NCBI GenBank assembly: GCA_003156595.1
Contig: PMHH01000117.1
Coordinates: 1-46,328 of the forward strand
Length of the DNA: 46,328 nt
DNA from: Acidimicrobiaceae bacterium
Lineage (GTDB): Bacteria; Actinomycetota; Acidimicrobiia; Acidimicrobiales; Palsa-688
Direction: 5' to 3'
Below, one piece after another: positions 7,670-16,209 of the stretch. A model generated the notes under the pieces. The model saw only the letters and a program-made list of their open reading frames with translations, did not search any database and was not told the DNA's origin. Position numbers and translations under genes: made by a program. Within the stretch, counting starts at the first letter, position 1; every line of letters begins with the position of its first letter.

Positions 7670-8623
7670 TCAGCCGGCGGTCGGAGCCAGGTCGCGGACG
7701 GCTTGACGCAGGTCGATCCCGAACGGGACGATGGCGAGGGCAGGGGTGGTCACGCCGTTGTCCAGGTAGCGCTTGACGCCGGCGCGGACCTCGGCCGGCG
7801 AACCATGGATCACCAGGTCATCGACGACCTGGTCCGGGATGGCTTCGAGAGCGGCCTTGCGATCACCGGCCTTCCACGCCGTCCACATCTCCTCCAGAAG
7901 GGGCCCACGACCGAGCCAATCGTGGAAGGCCGCGTAGACCGGGACGTTGAGGTAGGCCGCGATCATGCGCCGGGCCACGGCGCGAACCGTGCTGATGTCC
8001 TCTGACGGGAACACGAAGATCCGGGCCACGATCTCCTTGCCCGGCCCGACTTCGGGGACAACCTTGGTCACGTCATCGGCCCCGAGCCAGTTGATGATCG
8101 CCCCGTCCGCCTCCCGGCCCGCCAAGCGCAGCATCCCTGGACGGAGGCCGGCCACCAGGATCGGGGGCGGCACTTCGGGAGGTCGGCCCAGCCGGAAGCC
8201 CTTGATCGTGAAGGTGTCGAAGGCGGCGTCGACCTTCTCACCAGTCAAGGCCTGGCGCAGAAAACGGACCAGGTCACGCGTCCGCTTGTACGGTTCCTCG
8301 AAGGGGATGTCGTTCCACCGCTCGACTATGACGTTGGACGAGGTGCCCACGCCCAGGGCGAACTTCCCGGGGGCGGCTTCAGCGAGGGCGGCCGCGCTCT
8401 GGGCCAGGAGCGCCGGGCCTCGGGTGTACGCCGGCACGATCGCGGTGCCGAGACGCAGGGCGGGAGCCCAGGCCGCCGCCAGGGCCAACGGGGTGAACGC
8501 ATCGGTGCCGTCCGCCTCCGAGGACCAGGCCTCGGTATAGCCGAGATCGACAAGCTCCTCGTACCACTCTCGATGCTCGCAGAGTGGGACGCCGTCGAAG
8601 GGAACCGTCATGCCATAGCCCAT
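7670..8623 (-). CDS. LLM-class (luciferase-like) F420-dependent oxidoreductase
   Basis: GYTEAWSSEADGTDAFTPLALAAAW...LRLGTAIVPAYTRGPALLAQSAAALAEAAPGKFALGVGTSS. Confidence 0.9.
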   Translation of the reverse strand: MGYGMTVPFDGVPLCEHREWYEELVDLGYTEAWSSEADGTDAFTPLALAAAWAPALRLGTAIVPAYTRGPALLAQSAAALAEAAPGKFALGVGTSSNVIVERWNDIPFEEPYKRTRDLVRFLRQALTGEKVDAAFDTFTIKGFRLGRPPEVPPPILVAGLRPGMLRLAGREADGAIINWLGADDVTKVVPEVGPGKEIVARIFVFPSEDISTVRAVARRMIAAYLNVPVYAAFHDWLGRGPLLEEMWTAWKAGDRKAALEAIPDQVVDDLVIHGSPAEVRAGVKRYLDNGVTTPALAIVPFGIDLRQAVRDLAPTAG

Positions 8624-8717
8624 TCGTTGATGCTACCGAGCCGGCTGCCAAGGCGGACTTCCACCCTGGAGCGATTCCGGCACGGGCTTCGCATCACTCG
8701 ACCACTAGCATCGGCCC

Positions 8718-9893
8718 ATGCCTGAAGTCGTGATCATCGATGCCGTACGCACTCCGGTTGGACGACGCAACGGTGGCCTGGCCAACGTGCATCCAGCGGA
8801 CCTGCTCGGAACCGCCCTCACCGCCCTCCTCGAGCGCACCAGTGTCGACCCGGGCGCCGTCCAGCAGCTGGTGGCGGGGTGCGTGTCGCAAGTCGGCGAA
8901 CAGTCCTTCAACATCGCCCGCACGGCCTGGCTGGCCGCCGGCCTCCCCCTCACGACCGCGGCCACGACGGTGGACACCCAGTGCGGCTCCAGTCAACAGG
9001 CCGCCAATCTGGCAGCCAGCCTGATCGCATCTGGCACGGTCGACCTGGCAGTGGCAGCCGGCGTGGAATCGATGACGCGGATCCCGATCGGATCCAATTC
9101 GTCCAAGAAGCTGGGCTTCGGCGTACCTATTCCCAAGACCTACTTCGGTCGCTACGAGTTCACGTCGCAGTTCGAGGGGGCGGAGCGCATCGCCGGACGA
9201 TGGGGCATCTCCCGCCAGGACACCGACGCATTCGGCTTGCGGTCGCAGCAGCTCGCGGCCCGGGCGTGGGCCGAGGGGCGCTTCGACACGCAGATCACGC
9301 CGGTCGACACACCGGTCCTCGACGACGACGAGAAGCCGACCGGCGAGTCGGTCGCCTTCAGCCGGGACGAGGGGCTGAGGGAAACGACCGCCGAGGCCCT
9401 GGCCGCCCTCAAGCCGGTGGCTCGCCCGGACGGGGTGCACACCGCCGGCACGTCCTCGCAAATCTCCGACGGGGCCGCCGCGGTGCTCCTGGCGACGCCG
9501 GAACGCGCCGCGCAGCTCGGGCTCACTCCCAAGGCCCGCGTCGCCCACCACTGCCTGGTTGGCGTGGATCCGGTGCTCATGCTCACCGGTCCCATCGACG
9601 CCACCAACCTCCTCCTGGAGCGGGCGGGGATCGGGATAGCGGACGTCGACCTGTTCGAGATCAACGAGGCGTTCGCCTCGGTGGTCCTGGCCTGGGAACG
9701 CGAGCTCAAGGCGGACCCGGCCACCGTCAACCCCAATGGCGGGGCCATCGCCCTCGGCCATCCCCTCGGCGGCACGGGAGTGATCCTGCTCACCAAGGCC
9801 CTGCACGAGCTGGAACGCACCGGCGGCCGAAGGGCCCTTGTGAGCATGTGCTGCGGCGGCGGCCTCGGAACCGGCACCCTGATCGAGCGTTGA
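8718..9893 (+). CDS. Thiolase family protein (acetyl-CoA acyltransferase)
   Basis: TTVDTQCGSSQQA; NPNGGAIALGHPLGGTG; CCGGGLGTGTLIER. Confidence 0.96.
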   Translation: MPEVVIIDAVRTPVGRRNGGLANVHPADLLGTALTALLERTSVDPGAVQQLVAGCVSQVGEQSFNIARTAWLAAGLPLTTAATTVDTQCGSSQQAANLAASLIASGTVDLAVAAGVESMTRIPIGSNSSKKLGFGVPIPKTYFGRYEFTSQFEGAERIAGRWGISRQDTDAFGLRSQQLAARAWAEGRFDTQITPVDTPVLDDDEKPTGESVAFSRDEGLRETTAEALAALKPVARPDGVHTAGTSSQISDGAAAVLLATPERAAQLGLTPKARVAHHCLVGVDPVLMLTGPIDATNLLLERAGIGIADVDLFEINEAFASVVLAWERELKADPATVNPNGGAIALGHPLGGTGVILLTKALHELERTGGRRALVSMCCGGGLGTGTLIER

Positions 9894-10726
9894 GCTCCCT
9901 CGTCGAGGCGCTCGGCCACCCGCCGGACGCCTCCCTCTTGATCGTGACATGCGACGAGCTGGGGGTGACCCACGCCAGCAACTCGGGGGTCTACAGCGCG
10001 CTCCGGGAGGGAATGGGAAAAGTAGGGGGTCTGGTCGTCCCCGGCCCCTGGGCTCGCGAGGCCGCGGCGCGCTACCGGGGCGAGGACGTCGGCGTCCACC
10101 TCACCCTCAACGCCGAGTACGACCTGTTCCGCTGGGGGCCCATCACCCACTGCCCTTCGCTGCTCGACGGTGATGGCGGCTTTCCGCGGACCATCGAGGA
10201 CCTCTGGGACCATGCAGACACCGACGAGGTCCGCCGCGAGTGCCGGGCCCAGATCGAACGGTCCATCTATTGGGGCTTCGACGTGAGCCACCTGAGCGCG
10301 CACCTGAGCGCCCTGGACTTCCGGCCCGAGTTCTTCGACGTGGCCTTGGAGCTGGCCGTCGAATTCGGTTTGCCGTTGCGCCTTCCGGGCAGTTCGGCGG
10401 AGCAACAGTGGGGCTTCCCGTTTCGCAGCCTGGCCGCCGCCGAAGGGGTCGTGTCCCCCGATTACCTGGTCCGGGTCAGCCGAACCAAGAGCACGCGAAG
10501 TGCCCTGGACCAGCTCCTCTCAGACATCCGGCCGGGCGTCACCGAAGTGGTCCTACGGCCGGCGCTCGACTCTCCCGAGCTGCGGGCCGTGGCGCCGGAC
10601 TGGCCGGCGCGGGTCTCCGACCACGACCTGGCCATGACTGCGGATTCCCTGCGGGCGCTCGGAGCCCGGTCCGGGGTCCAGCTGATCGGTTACCGGGCCC
10701 TGCGCGATCTGCAGCGCCACAGCTGA
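9890..10726 (+). CDS. ChbG/YdjC-like polysaccharide deacetylase family protein
   Basis: LLIVTCDELGVTHASNSGVYSALREG...DVGVHLTLNAE...DVSHLSAHLSAL; TTG start overlaps thiolase stop. Confidence 0.8.
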   Translation: MSSLVEALGHPPDASLLIVTCDELGVTHASNSGVYSALREGMGKVGGLVVPGPWAREAAARYRGEDVGVHLTLNAEYDLFRWGPITHCPSLLDGDGGFPRTIEDLWDHADTDEVRRECRAQIERSIYWGFDVSHLSAHLSALDFRPEFFDVALELAVEFGLPLRLPGSSAEQQWGFPFRSLAAAEGVVSPDYLVRVSRTKSTRSALDQLLSDIRPGVTEVVLRPALDSPELRAVAPDWPARVSDHDLAMTADSLRALGARSGVQLIGYRALRDLQRHS

Positions 10727-12079
10727 CTATTGATCCAGCAGGCGGGCCGCCAGGCGTTCCAGACCCGCGACCCGGCTGGCCTTCACCAGCACCGCGTCAT
10801 GAGGTCCGAGCGACACGAGAGCGGCCACCGCCTCGTCGATGCCGCCGATGGGCTCAACGCCGTAGGCGCCGGTCCGCACCGCAAGCAGCTCGACACCCAA
10901 CCGATCAGCAAGCAGCGCGATGGCGGCGTGCTCCTCGTCTCGATGGTCGCCGAGTTCGGCCATCTCCCCCAACACCGCGATGTGGCGGTCGGCCGGCAAG
11001 GCAGCCAGGGCCGCGAGAGCAGCGGCCATGGACGCCGGATTGGCGTTGTAGGCATCGTTGAGGACCACCGCTCCGCCAGGGGTGCGGCGCAACTCCATAC
11101 GCCACGGGGACACCTCGGCCGCGGCGAGCGCAGCCGCGGCGGCGTCGAGGGGGACACCCAGGACGCCGGCGACCGCCAGGGCCGCCAGGGCGTTTCCGAC
11201 CTGGTGGGCGCCGCGGGCTTCGAGGACCACCTCGACAGAACCCCAGGGAGTGCGGGCGACGAAGCGCGGGCGCAGGTCGGCGTCGAGGCTGATGTCTTCG
11301 GCCAGCACGTCTGCGACGGCCGCGCCCCCACCCCCCGACGAGTAGCGCAGTACTCCGGCCGCGGTGGCGCCGGCCATCGCCGACACTCGGGCGTCGTCGG
11401 CGTTGAGGACCGCCGTGCCCTCGGCCGGGAGGGCCGCCACCAACTCTCGCTTGGCGGTGGCGACCGCGTCGAGATCGCCAAACACTTCGGTGTGCGCGAG
11501 GGCCACCGCGGTCACCACGCCCACGGTGGGCCGCGCCACCTGGCAGAGCCGGCGGATGTGGCCCGGACCACGGGCCCCCATCTCGATCACCGCCACCTCG
11601 GTGTCACCTGGCGCGTTGGCCAGTGTGAGAGGCACGCCGAGCTCGTTGTTGAACGACCGGGCGCTCGCCGTCGTGCGCAGGCCGGCGCCCAAGGTCGCGG
11701 CCATCAGGTCCTTGGTCGAGGTCTTCCCGACCGAACCGGTCACGCCGACGACCGCGCCTGTCAGCCGGTCCCGCGCCGCTCCGCCCAGAGCCAGCAAGGC
11801 GTCGGCGGTGTCCGCCACGGTAATGACGGGTACCAGGACCATCGGCCTGCGGGCGGATCCGGCCCAGGCGTCGTCCACCAGCAACCCGCCGGCGCCGGCC
11901 CGTAGCGCCGCCCCGATCCACTCGTGGCCATCTCGGGCGGCCCGCAAGGCCACGAAGATCGCCCCGAGCTGCAGGGCGCGGGAGTCTATGCCTACGCCCG
12001 TCATCGACTGTTGCGTCGCGACGGCCTCCTCGACCGTTCCGTCCGTGGCCGCGGCCACCTCCCTCGGCGTCCAGAGCAT
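10727..12079 (-). CDS. murF: UDP-N-acetylmuramoyl-tripeptide--D-alanyl-D-alanine ligase
   Basis: GVTGSVGKTSTKDLMAATL, FNNELGVPLTLANAPGDTEVAVIEMGARGPGHI, VLNDAYNANPASMAAAL. Confidence 0.96.
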   Translation of the reverse strand: MLWTPREVAAATDGTVEEAVATQQSMTGVGIDSRALQLGAIFVALRAARDGHEWIGAALRAGAGGLLVDDAWAGSARRPMVLVPVITVADTADALLALGGAARDRLTGAVVGVTGSVGKTSTKDLMAATLGAGLRTTASARSFNNELGVPLTLANAPGDTEVAVIEMGARGPGHIRRLCQVARPTVGVVTAVALAHTEVFGDLDAVATAKRELVAALPAEGTAVLNADDARVSAMAGATAAGVLRYSSGGGGAAVADVLAEDISLDADLRPRFVARTPWGSVEVVLEARGAHQVGNALAALAVAGVLGVPLDAAAAALAAAEVSPWRMELRRTPGGAVVLNDAYNANPASMAAALAALAALPADRHIAVLGEMAELGDHRDEEHAAIALLADRLGVELLAVRTGAYGVEPIGGIDEAVAALVSLGPHDAVLVKASRVAGLERLAARLLDQ

Positions 12080-12122
12080 CGCCCCGATCTTGCCAGGCCC
12101 ACCGTGGCGCGGGTCTTCGAAA

Positions 12123-12905
12123 TCATGAGGCCGCGCCGGGCCGGAAGAAGTGGGTGATCGGGCGTTCTAACGGCGAGCCATCGAGGAAGGTGTCCACTTT
12201 CTCGTTGTAGAAAGCCACCAGGCCGGCGATGGGCAGCAACTGACGGGTAGGGAAATCGTACGACCAGGCCAGGTCCGGATACACACTCTCGGCGACAAGG
12301 ATGGACCAGTAGCCAGTGGTCGTTCCTTTGTAGGGACACTCCGTGACCGTGTCGGTGGGGACCAGGTGAGTGAAGTCAATCTCGGTCCGGTTGAGGTAGT
12401 AGCGGGTGGGTAAACCCGTCTCGAACACCATCACGGGCGACGCCGACTCGGCGAGCACCACGCCGGCCAGCTCTACTCGCACGGTCCGCGTCGATCGCAG
12501 GGCGTCGACTCGGACGTACGGGTTGCGAGGGTGGACGAAGACGCGCTCGTCCTCCTCGAACCAGGCGTCGACGGCAGCCCACTCGAAGCGCACGGTGCCG
12601 CTCAGGCTCTCGATGGCGGACTGGCGCAAGACCTTGGCGGCATGGGCCCGGTGGGTGTCGCCGACCTGCAGGCCGTGCAGTTCGACTGTGCCGCGGGGAC
12701 TGTGCTGGTCGACACCTTCGGGGACCAAAGAATCCGGGCGCACGTCACCAGTGGGGATGTAGTACTGCGGGTAGTTGGGCCATTCCCACACATATAGGGC
12801 GCGGGTGGTATCGAGGATCGTCTCTCCCGCCAAGACGGCACGGATACGCCGCGGCACCGGCTCGACGTGATTAGTAGGGGTGATCATCGCCGGATAATCG
12901 GACAT
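12123..12905 (-). CDS. DUF427 domain protein (two copies)
   Basis: RIRAVLAGETILDTTRALYVWEWPNYPQYYIPTGDV and VRVELAGVVLAESASPVMVFETGLPTRYYLNRTEID...CPYKGTTTGYWS. Confidence 0.92.
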   Translation of the reverse strand: MSDYPAMITPTNHVEPVPRRIRAVLAGETILDTTRALYVWEWPNYPQYYIPTGDVRPDSLVPEGVDQHSPRGTVELHGLQVGDTHRAHAAKVLRQSAIESLSGTVRFEWAAVDAWFEEDERVFVHPRNPYVRVDALRSTRTVRVELAGVVLAESASPVMVFETGLPTRYYLNRTEIDFTHLVPTDTVTECPYKGTTTGYWSILVAESVYPDLAWSYDFPTRQLLPIAGLVAFYNEKVDTFLDGSPLERPITHFFRPGAAS

Positions 12906-12956
12906 ACTGGCGGCTCCTCGTCGGTAGTCAGCAACGATAGTGAATGACCCCCGACT

Positions 12957-12985
12957 TTCGGAATATTGATAGCCCCCTGTATCCT
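12957..12985 (+). promoter_or_regulatory. Candidate promoter TTCGGA-17-TATCCT
   Basis: -10 TATCCT at 12980-12985; ATG at 12994 lies 8 nt downstream, compatible with leaderless start. Confidence 0.4.
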
Positions 12986-12987
12986 GG

Positions 12988-13353
12988 ATGTATATGAGAA
13001 ATGAGGATGGCTTGAAAATCGAAAACCAGTGGTCACCTGCAGAGGTGCGCACCTGGGCACATGGACGCGGTCTCGAGGTCCGAGATCGGGGACGGATTCC
13101 TGAAGCGCTGGTTGAGTTGTACCTCGCTCAGCCGTCAACGGTTCGGAAGTGGGCCAGCAGCCGGGGCATTCCGGTCAACGAACGGGGTCGCATTTCCGCC
13201 GAGGTTGTCGAACAGTATCTGGCCCGACCGGATGCGGTGCGGTCGTGGGCTCGCCGGCGAGGAATAGATGTCGGTCAGCGCGGTCGCCTTCCGGGCGAGC
13301 TCATCGAGCGCTACCTGGAGCGATTCCGCCAGCTCGAACGGAATGCTGCCTGA
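12988..13353 (+). CDS. Protein with three tandem Lsr2 C-terminal-like DNA-binding repeats
   Basis: VRTWAHGRGLEVRDRGRIPEALVELYLAQPST / VRKWASSRGIPVNERGRISAEVVEQYLARPDA / VRSWARRRGIDVGQRGRLPGELIERYLERFRQ; 32-aa period. Confidence 0.88.
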   Translation: MYMRNEDGLKIENQWSPAEVRTWAHGRGLEVRDRGRIPEALVELYLAQPSTVRKWASSRGIPVNERGRISAEVVEQYLARPDAVRSWARRRGIDVGQRGRLPGELIERYLERFRQLERNAA

Positions 13354-13397
13354 GTAGATCGGGCGTTAGCCTGCCTGGCGATGCCCCCGAGCCCCGA

Positions 13398-14474
13398 GTG
13401 CGCCTTTTGGTCCTCTACGGCGGCCGCTCGGCCGAGCACGAGGTCTCCTGCATCTCGGCTCTGCACGTGGTCCGAGCCGCCGACCCCACCCGTTACGACC
13501 TGCGGGTGGTCGGCATCACCACCGACGGCCGCTGGGTGGACACCACGGCCGCCCTCCGCAGCGGCCTGCCTGCCAAGGCCCTCCCCTCCCCGAACGCGGT
13601 AGCCGGCGCCGCCGGCGGTATCGCCGCGTCGTTGGAGCCGGTGGACGCGGTTACCGAAACGGGCGCCGGTCCCTTGGTGGTCCTGCCGCTCCTACACGGG
13701 CCGCTGGGTGAGGACGGCACCGTGCAGGGATTGCTGGAGGTGGCCGGCGTGCCGTACTGCGGTCCGGGGGTCGCCGGCTCGGCAACCGCCATGGACAAGG
13801 GCCTAGCCAAGTTGCTCCTAAAAGGAGCGGGGCTTCCCCAGGCCCGCTATCTCTTTTTCCGAGAAACAGAGATCGACTCCCGGCTGGCGGATCAGGTCGG
13901 CGCCGAGTTGGGCTGGCCGGTGTTCGTCAAGCCGGCGAACATGGGCTCGTCCATCGGGATCTCACGGGTGAGCGACGCCGATGGGCTGGATGCCGCGGTC
14001 GCCTTAGTCCGGCGATTCGACGAGCACGTGATCATCGAGGAGGCGGTGCAGGGGCGCGAGCTGGAGATCGGCGTGCTGGGTTGGCCCGAGCTGCGCGCCT
14101 CGGTCCCAGGCGAGATCAAGCCCAGCCACGACTTCTACGATTTCGAGGACAAGTACGTCGACGGCAGTGCCACCCTCGATGTCCCTGCCACCCTTCCGGC
14201 CGGGGTGGCGGAGGAAATCGGCCGGCTGGCCATCGGCGCCTGCCGGGCCCTGCGGGTGGACAGCATGGCCAGAGTCGACTTCTTCTTCGAGGAGGGCGGG
14301 CGGGGTCTGCTCGTCAACGAGGTCAACACCATTCCCGGATTCACACCAATCTCCATGTACCCGCGAATGTGGCGGGCGTCAGGCCTCTCGTACCCGGCCC
14401 TCGTCGACGAACTGGTGGCGCAGGCGTTGCGCCGGGCAGAACGCCGGTCGGCGTTCGAAACCCATCGCCCTTGA
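13398..14474 (+). CDS. ddl: D-alanine--D-alanine ligase
   Basis: VLYGGRSAEHEVSCISALHV; HGPLGEDGTVQGLLE; VKPANMGSSIGISRV; NEVNTIPGFTPISMYP. Start uncertain. Confidence 0.96.
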   Translation: MRLLVLYGGRSAEHEVSCISALHVVRAADPTRYDLRVVGITTDGRWVDTTAALRSGLPAKALPSPNAVAGAAGGIAASLEPVDAVTETGAGPLVVLPLLHGPLGEDGTVQGLLEVAGVPYCGPGVAGSATAMDKGLAKLLLKGAGLPQARYLFFRETEIDSRLADQVGAELGWPVFVKPANMGSSIGISRVSDADGLDAAVALVRRFDEHVIIEEAVQGRELEIGVLGWPELRASVPGEIKPSHDFYDFEDKYVDGSATLDVPATLPAGVAEEIGRLAIGACRALRVDSMARVDFFFEEGGRGLLVNEVNTIPGFTPISMYPRMWRASGLSYPALVDELVAQALRRAERRSAFETHRP

Positions 14475-14485
14475 GTTCAGGGCAC

Positions 14486-14878
14486 TCAGGGGGCCTCGCC
14501 CGACAACGACTCGGCCTGCCGGCGCCATTCCTCGTAGGGACCAGTGGCCGTCGACGCCAGGAACCCGAGCAGCAGCGCCCCGTCTCCCGTGGCCTTGAGC
14601 CGGCCGCGCATGTAGGCCACGCTCGGCTCCACCGCGCCGGTCACGACGGTCTCCGCATCAGCCGCGGAGATGCTCAGGACTAGGTCCGCATGGGCCGGCG
14701 AGCCGATGCCACCTTCACCGGGAGTACCGTCCCGGTAGGACCAGTGATACGCCGCCTCACCGCCCGGCGCGCCGGCGATGGTGATCGACACCGTCCCCGT
14801 GGCGCCCGGGACCGGGGGGCGCGATCCGGCCAAGGCGGCCAGCTCTTTGAGCCACTCCTCGCTCAACCAGGCGGGCAC
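14486..14878 (-). CDS. SCP2 sterol-binding domain protein
   Basis: YHWSYRDG...ADLVLSISAADAETVVTGAVEPSVAYMRGRLKATGDGALLLGFL. Confidence 0.85.
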   Translation of the reverse strand: MPAWLSEEWLKELAALAGSRPPVPGATGTVSITIAGAPGGEAAYHWSYRDGTPGEGGIGSPAHADLVLSISAADAETVVTGAVEPSVAYMRGRLKATGDGALLLGFLASTATGPYEEWRRQAESLSGEAP

Positions 14879-14879
14879 C

Positions 14880-15785
14880 TCAGACCGCCGGGACGGTGTC
14901 CAGGCCGGCGAAGAGGTCGTCGGCGGCCGAGTCGACTCCAGTGAGGTCACGGGCGATCTCGTACTCGTCGTAGGGGTACAGCTCGTCAGCGACCTCGGTC
15001 GGCAAGCCGAACCAGTGAGGCGAGGTGGGGTCGACCTGGGTGGCGTGGGCCAGCAGGGCGTCCCGCATCACCGAGGCGTGGCCGCGGATGTCGACCGTCA
15101 CGTGCGGTCGGCCGCTCTGGTCACCCTGGGCGGCGTCGGCCTCGGAGTCGAGCAACCGCTTCATGCGCTCGTCGGAGAAGGGTGACTCCATCCCCAGTTC
15201 CAGGAACTTGTCGTGCATGGCCCGGATGCGCTTGACGGACCACCGCACGTAGCAGAGGCGAAGCGGCTGCCAGGGGGGTCCGGCCGCGGGGAAACGGTCC
15301 GGATCGCCGGCGGCGTCGAAGGCCACTTCGGAGATCTCGTTGACTCTCAGGTGGTCAGGATGGGGGTAACCCTCCTGGTTCTGCGGGTAAGTGACGATGA
15401 CCTGAGGCTGGGTGCGGCGGATGATCTCGACGAGCCGTCCCACGGCCTCATCGAGGGGCGCCGCCGCGAAACTGCGCGGATCGGAATTGGCCGGGCTGTC
15501 CGGCATTCCCGAGTCGCGGTAGCCCAGCATGACCACCTCGTCGTAACCGATGATCTTGGCTGCCCGCTCGAGTTCCTCCCGGCGGATCTCGGCGATCCGC
15601 TCGCGGATGCCGGGCTGGTCCATCGCCGGGTTGAGGATGTCGCCCTCTTCCCCGCCGGTGCACGTGACCAGGACGGTGTGCACCCCCTCGGCGTGGTAGC
15701 GGGAAACCGTGCCGGCGCCCTTCGACGCCTCGTCATCGGGGTGGGCGTGGACGGTGAGAAGGCACAACGACGGCATCGACGGCAT
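14880..15785 (-). CDS. mca: Mycothiol conjugate amidase Mca / MshB-family N-acetylglucosaminyl deacetylase
   Basis: LLTVHAHPDDEASKGAGTVSRYHAEGVHTVLVTCTGGEEGDILNPAMD; YPHPDHLRV. Confidence 0.93.
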   Translation of the reverse strand: MPSMPSLCLLTVHAHPDDEASKGAGTVSRYHAEGVHTVLVTCTGGEEGDILNPAMDQPGIRERIAEIRREELERAAKIIGYDEVVMLGYRDSGMPDSPANSDPRSFAAAPLDEAVGRLVEIIRRTQPQVIVTYPQNQEGYPHPDHLRVNEISEVAFDAAGDPDRFPAAGPPWQPLRLCYVRWSVKRIRAMHDKFLELGMESPFSDERMKRLLDSEADAAQGDQSGRPHVTVDIRGHASVMRDALLAHATQVDPTSPHWFGLPTEVADELYPYDEYEIARDLTGVDSAADDLFAGLDTVPAV

Positions 15786-15812
15786 CCCTAGAGGATACGA
15801 CCCTTCTGAGGT

Positions 15813-16121
15813 CTAACCGTCCAGTCCGTCGATGGCCGCCGCCAGGTCCAGGTCCAGCTGAGTGAGCCCGCCAGCCGAGTGGGTGGACAGCGTGAGGGTC
15901 ACCTTGTTCCACGAGATGGCGATGTCCGGGTGATGGTTGCGGGACTCGGCCAACTCCCCCACCTGGTTGACCCAGGCCAGGGCCGCGACGAAGTCCGGGC
16001 GCACCACGGTCTTGACGATGGCATCTCCGTCTCGGTCGTCTCGCTCGTCTCGCTCCCAGGCGAGACCCTCGAGCCCGGCCTCGATGGCTTCATCGGACAA
16101 ACGGGGTGGCGGCGTCGGCAC
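15813..16121 (-). CDS. 4a-hydroxytetrahydrobiopterin dehydratase (PCD family)
   Basis: FVAALAWVNQVGELAESRNHHPDIAISWNKVTLTLSTHSAGGLTQLDLDLA. Confidence 0.93.
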   Translation of the reverse strand: MPTPPPRLSDEAIEAGLEGLAWERDERDDRDGDAIVKTVVRPDFVAALAWVNQVGELAESRNHHPDIAISWNKVTLTLSTHSAGGLTQLDLDLAAAIDGLDG

Positions 16122-16209
16122 CGCCTCAGCTTGTCAGACCCGCCGGCGCTACGCTGGCCAACGGCTTCCCCCGCCCGACCCGTCACCACGAGGTGCCAGG
16201 AGGAGCCGC

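Noticed and set aside
8879-9889. N-terminal 337 residues of the 8879-10726 ORF
   Set aside because: Out-of-frame reading inside thiolase; only the part from about 9890 looks like a real (ChbG/YdjC) protein.
8694-9950. 418-aa minus-strand ORF antisense to the thiolase
   Set aside because: Mirror frame of a well-supported thiolase in GC-rich DNA; Arg/Gly/Val-rich with no domain.
10730-11905. 391-aa plus-strand ORF opposite murF
   Set aside because: Antisense shadow ORF; murF motifs on the other strand are unambiguous.
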